Positions 62,288 through 64,000 of a DNA stretch of 64,000 nt are shown here, one piece after another. The number at the start of each line of letters is the position of its first letter. Position 1 is the stretch's first letter. The stretch comes from Rubrivivax sp. (GTDB lineage Bacteria; Pseudomonadota; Gammaproteobacteria; Burkholderiales; Burkholderiaceae_C), in assembly GCA_016789955.1 (NCBI GenBank), contig JAEUPB010000039.1:45588-109587 (forward strand). Direction: 5' to 3'. The position numbers and the translations under genes were made by a program. The notes beneath the pieces were generated by a model, which did no database searches, was not told the origin of the DNA, and was given only the letters and a program-made list of their open reading frames with translations.

Positions 62288-63718
62288 CTACGCCGGCGGC
62301 AGCGGGCCGAACGGCACCGGCGACTGCGCCGCGAGCCAGGCCATGGCCGCCCAGCAGGCAGCGTTCTGCGCCAGCGCCGCGGGGTCGACCTTGTCCAGCG
62401 TGTCGTTCTCGGTGTGGTGCACGTCGAAGTACGCGGAGCCATCCTGCGACAGCTCGATCCCCGGCCAGCGGTGGCGGCGCATCAGCACGCCGGCATCGGG
62501 GCCCGGGTTGCCTTCGTGGGCTCCGGTCTCGGGCAGCGCCACGCCCAGAGGCGCCAGCACGGCGGCCATCGGCGCCAGCAGCGGCTGCGCGGCGGCCGCC
62601 CAGCGGCCCCGCAGCCGCCACACGCGGCCGGCACCGAAGTCACTCTCGCCGACCAGCTGGTGCGGCGCGTCGCGGTAGCGGTCGGCATAGGCTCGCGCGC
62701 CATCGAAGCCGTTCTCCTCGTTGCCGAACAGCACCACGCGGACGGTGCGCCGCGGCCGCAGACCCGCGGCCCGGATCGATGCCGCCGCCGCGGTGACGAT
62801 GGCCACACCGGCGCCGTCGTCGAGTGCGCCTTGCCCGACATCCCACGAATCCAGGTGCGCGCCGATCAGCACGATCTCGCGCGCCAGGTCGGTGCCCGGA
62901 ACCTCGGCGATGAGGTTGTGCGTGGTCGCATCGACGTTCTCCGCCGCCGCCACTTCGACATGCATCACGGGGGCCGTTCCGCGCGCGTGCAACCGGGCGA
63001 GCAGGTCGGCATCGGGCACCGACAGCGCGATCGCCGGGATGCGCGGCTGCGCCAGGTCGTACTGCATTGCGCCGGTGTGCGCGATGCGGTTGCGGCTGGT
63101 GCCCAAGGAGCGCATCGCGTAGGCCACGGCCCCGCGTCGGGCCGCCTCGCTGGCGCCGCCCAACCGCATGCCCACGGCGGCGCCGTAGCCGCGGCCGTCG
63201 CGCGTGCGCTCCATCGCCTGGTCGACGTAGACGATGCGGCCGCGTGCCCGCGAGCCTTCGACCGGATCGGCCCTCAGCGCCGCGTAGTCGGCGTACCAGG
63301 CCACTTCGGCGCGCACGCCACCGGCCGGCGTGCCGACGCTGTTGCCCAGCGCGGCCACCACCAGCGGCTGCTCGGCAGGTGCCACCAGGCGCGCCCCTGA
63401 AGGGCCCCGCCGCCACACGCGCAGCGGCAGCGGCTCGGCGCGCGCCTCGGCCAGATTCAGCCGGGCGAACTGAGCCAGCGCCCAGTCGCGGGCGCGGGCG
63501 TCGGCGGCCGATCCGGCGGGACGCGCCCCGACCTCGGTGGTCAGCGACTCCACCAGTCGCCAGGCCTCGCCGTCGCGCAGCGCCTGGTCGCGCAGCTGCG
63601 CGGCAGCCTCCAGGTCGGCCGCGGCAAAGGCTGGCGCCTGCGCATACACGCCCTGTGGAGCGCCGACCCAGGCACAGGCGGCCGCCAGCAGCTGCCGGCG
63701 CCGCGGACCGCCACTCAC
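62288..63718 (-). CDS. M28 family zinc aminopeptidase-like protein, exported
   Basis: 476 residues with a Tat-type signal ([23 protein letters not shown]). A PA-type insert precedes the M28 core: [22 protein letters not shown] (His, Asp bridging), [11 protein letters not shown] (Glu catalytic and ligand), ESDFG and the C-terminal [11 protein letters not shown] (His). Such enzymes remove N-terminal amino acids or cleave carboxypeptidase-type substrates. Its start overlaps the mmsA-type gene stop by four bases (63715-63718). Confidence 0.92.
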   Translation of the reverse strand: MSGGPRRRQLLAAACAWVGAPQGVYAQAPAFAAADLEAAAQLRDQALRDGEAWRLVESLTTEVGARPAGSAADARARDWALAQFARLNLAEARAEPLPLRVWRRGPSGARLVAPAEQPLVVAALGNSVGTPAGGVRAEVAWYADYAALRADPVEGSRARGRIVYVDQAMERTRDGRGYGAAVGMRLGGASEAARRGAVAYAMRSLGTSRNRIAHTGAMQYDLAQPRIPAIALSVPDADLLARLHARGTAPVMHVEVAAAENVDATTHNLIAEVPGTDLAREIVLIGAHLDSWDVGQGALDDGAGVAIVTAAAASIRAAGLRPRRTVRVVLFGNEENGFDGARAYADRYRDAPHQLVGESDFGAGRVWRLRGRWAAAAQPLLAPMAAVLAPLGVALPETGAHEGNPGPDAGVLMRRHRWPGIELSQDGSAYFDVHHTENDTLDKVDPAALAQNAACWAAMAWLAAQSPVPFGPLPPA

Positions 63719-64000
63719 TTCGACACCGGCATCGCGAACTCGGCGCCCTTGCCGATGGAGTCGCTCCAGCGCTGCATCACGCTCTTCTGCTTGGTGTAGA
63801 ACCGCACCCCTTCCTCGCCGTAGGCGTGCATGTCGCCGAACAGCGAGCGCTTCCAGCCGCCGAACCCGTGCCAGGCCATCGGCACCGGGATCGGCACGTT
63901 GATGCCCACCATGCCCGCCTGCACGCGGCGGCTGAACTCGCGCGCCACGCCACCGTCGCTGGTGAAGCAGGCCACGCCGTTGCCGTAGGCGTGCGTGTTC
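63715..64000 (-). CDS. mmsA: Methylmalonate-semialdehyde dehydrogenase, C-terminal part only
   Basis: The gene runs off the window, so only the last 94 residues are seen: [53 protein letters not shown] and [16 protein letters not shown], which is the MmsA-type ending. It oxidises methylmalonate or malonate semialdehyde to acyl-CoA in valine or beta-alanine/propionate metabolism. Cotranslated with the M28 gene by the ATGA overlap; the link between them is unclear. Confidence 0.92.
   Translation of the reverse strand, partial: NTHAYGNGVACFTSDGGVAREFSRRVQAGMVGINVPIPVPMAWHGFGGWKRSLFGDMHAYGEEGVRFYTKQKSVMQRWSDSIGKGAEFAMPVSK

Overview
The window is a contiguous stretch of a very GC-rich (roughly 70 percent) chromosome with dense gene packing, many 1- or 4-base start/stop overlaps and strong GC in third codon positions. 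Gene content and order (lplT beside alr, then a YeaQ-type membrane protein, radA, ilvE, a short zinc-finger protein and purU; lysine-type DUF5648-like, COG4757 and YheT hydrolases) point to a betaproteobacterium of the Burkholderiales, near the Rubrivivax/Leptothrix/Methylibium type. This placement is an inference from gene families, not from a marker comparison.

Layout. 1-9.7 kb: a truncated PhoD phosphatase, a large HELGH lipoprotein, MFS and AEC transporters, a GNAT acetyltransferase, a glutathione transferase, YbjQ, and a coupled TTC38-like/DUF1992 pair. 9.9-20.6 kb: an acidic repeat protein with a DUF5648-like tail, then, convergent to it, a six-gene minus-strand operon that is the most unusual part of the window: a 640-residue protein of unknown family, a 52-residue peptide carrying 26 consecutive glycines, an outer-membrane channel lipoprotein, a HlyD adaptor, a C39 peptidase-ABC exporter and a second ABC exporter. 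20.8-36.8 kb: a membrane protein of unknown role, an amidase/SnoaL/solute-binding-protein group, a secreted protein with an IPTL-CTERM-like tail, two peptide-type ABC ATPases, a WG-repeat protein, an epimerase/LysR divergent pair, CYTH and DsbA-like proteins, an ECF sigma/anti-sigma pair and two peptide-type ABC permeases. One complete Dpp/Opp-like importer is therefore split over three places in 13 kb.

36.8-45.3 kb: aldehyde dehydrogenase plus SDR, hydrolase, aromatic/aspartate-type aminotransferase coupled to glutathione peroxidase, a double-receiver regulator, an EamA exporter and LplT. 45.4-57 kb is mostly housekeeping: alr, radA, ilvE, purU and small conserved proteins, a periplasmic carotenoid-oxygenase-type enzyme and a membrane-anchored cytochrome c. 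57.1-64 kb: a tRNA-Arg(CCG), RlpA, an SDR, a PhoX-type phosphatase, a TPR-GGDEF diguanylate cyclase, an M28 peptidase and the 3' end of an mmsA-type dehydrogenase.

How parts work together. The 10.6-20.6 kb operon has every element expected of a dedicated peptide export machine: a short ribosomal peptide with GG sites, a possible modifying protein translated just before it through an ATGA overlap, a protease-exporter with an intact Cys-His-Asp triad, a second exporter as in NHLM-type clusters, and the adaptor and outer-membrane channel needed to cross a Gram-negative envelope. I propose it as a candidate undescribed RiPP-like or poly-glycine peptide secretion system. No CRISPR array, insertion sequence, phage gene or rRNA was seen.
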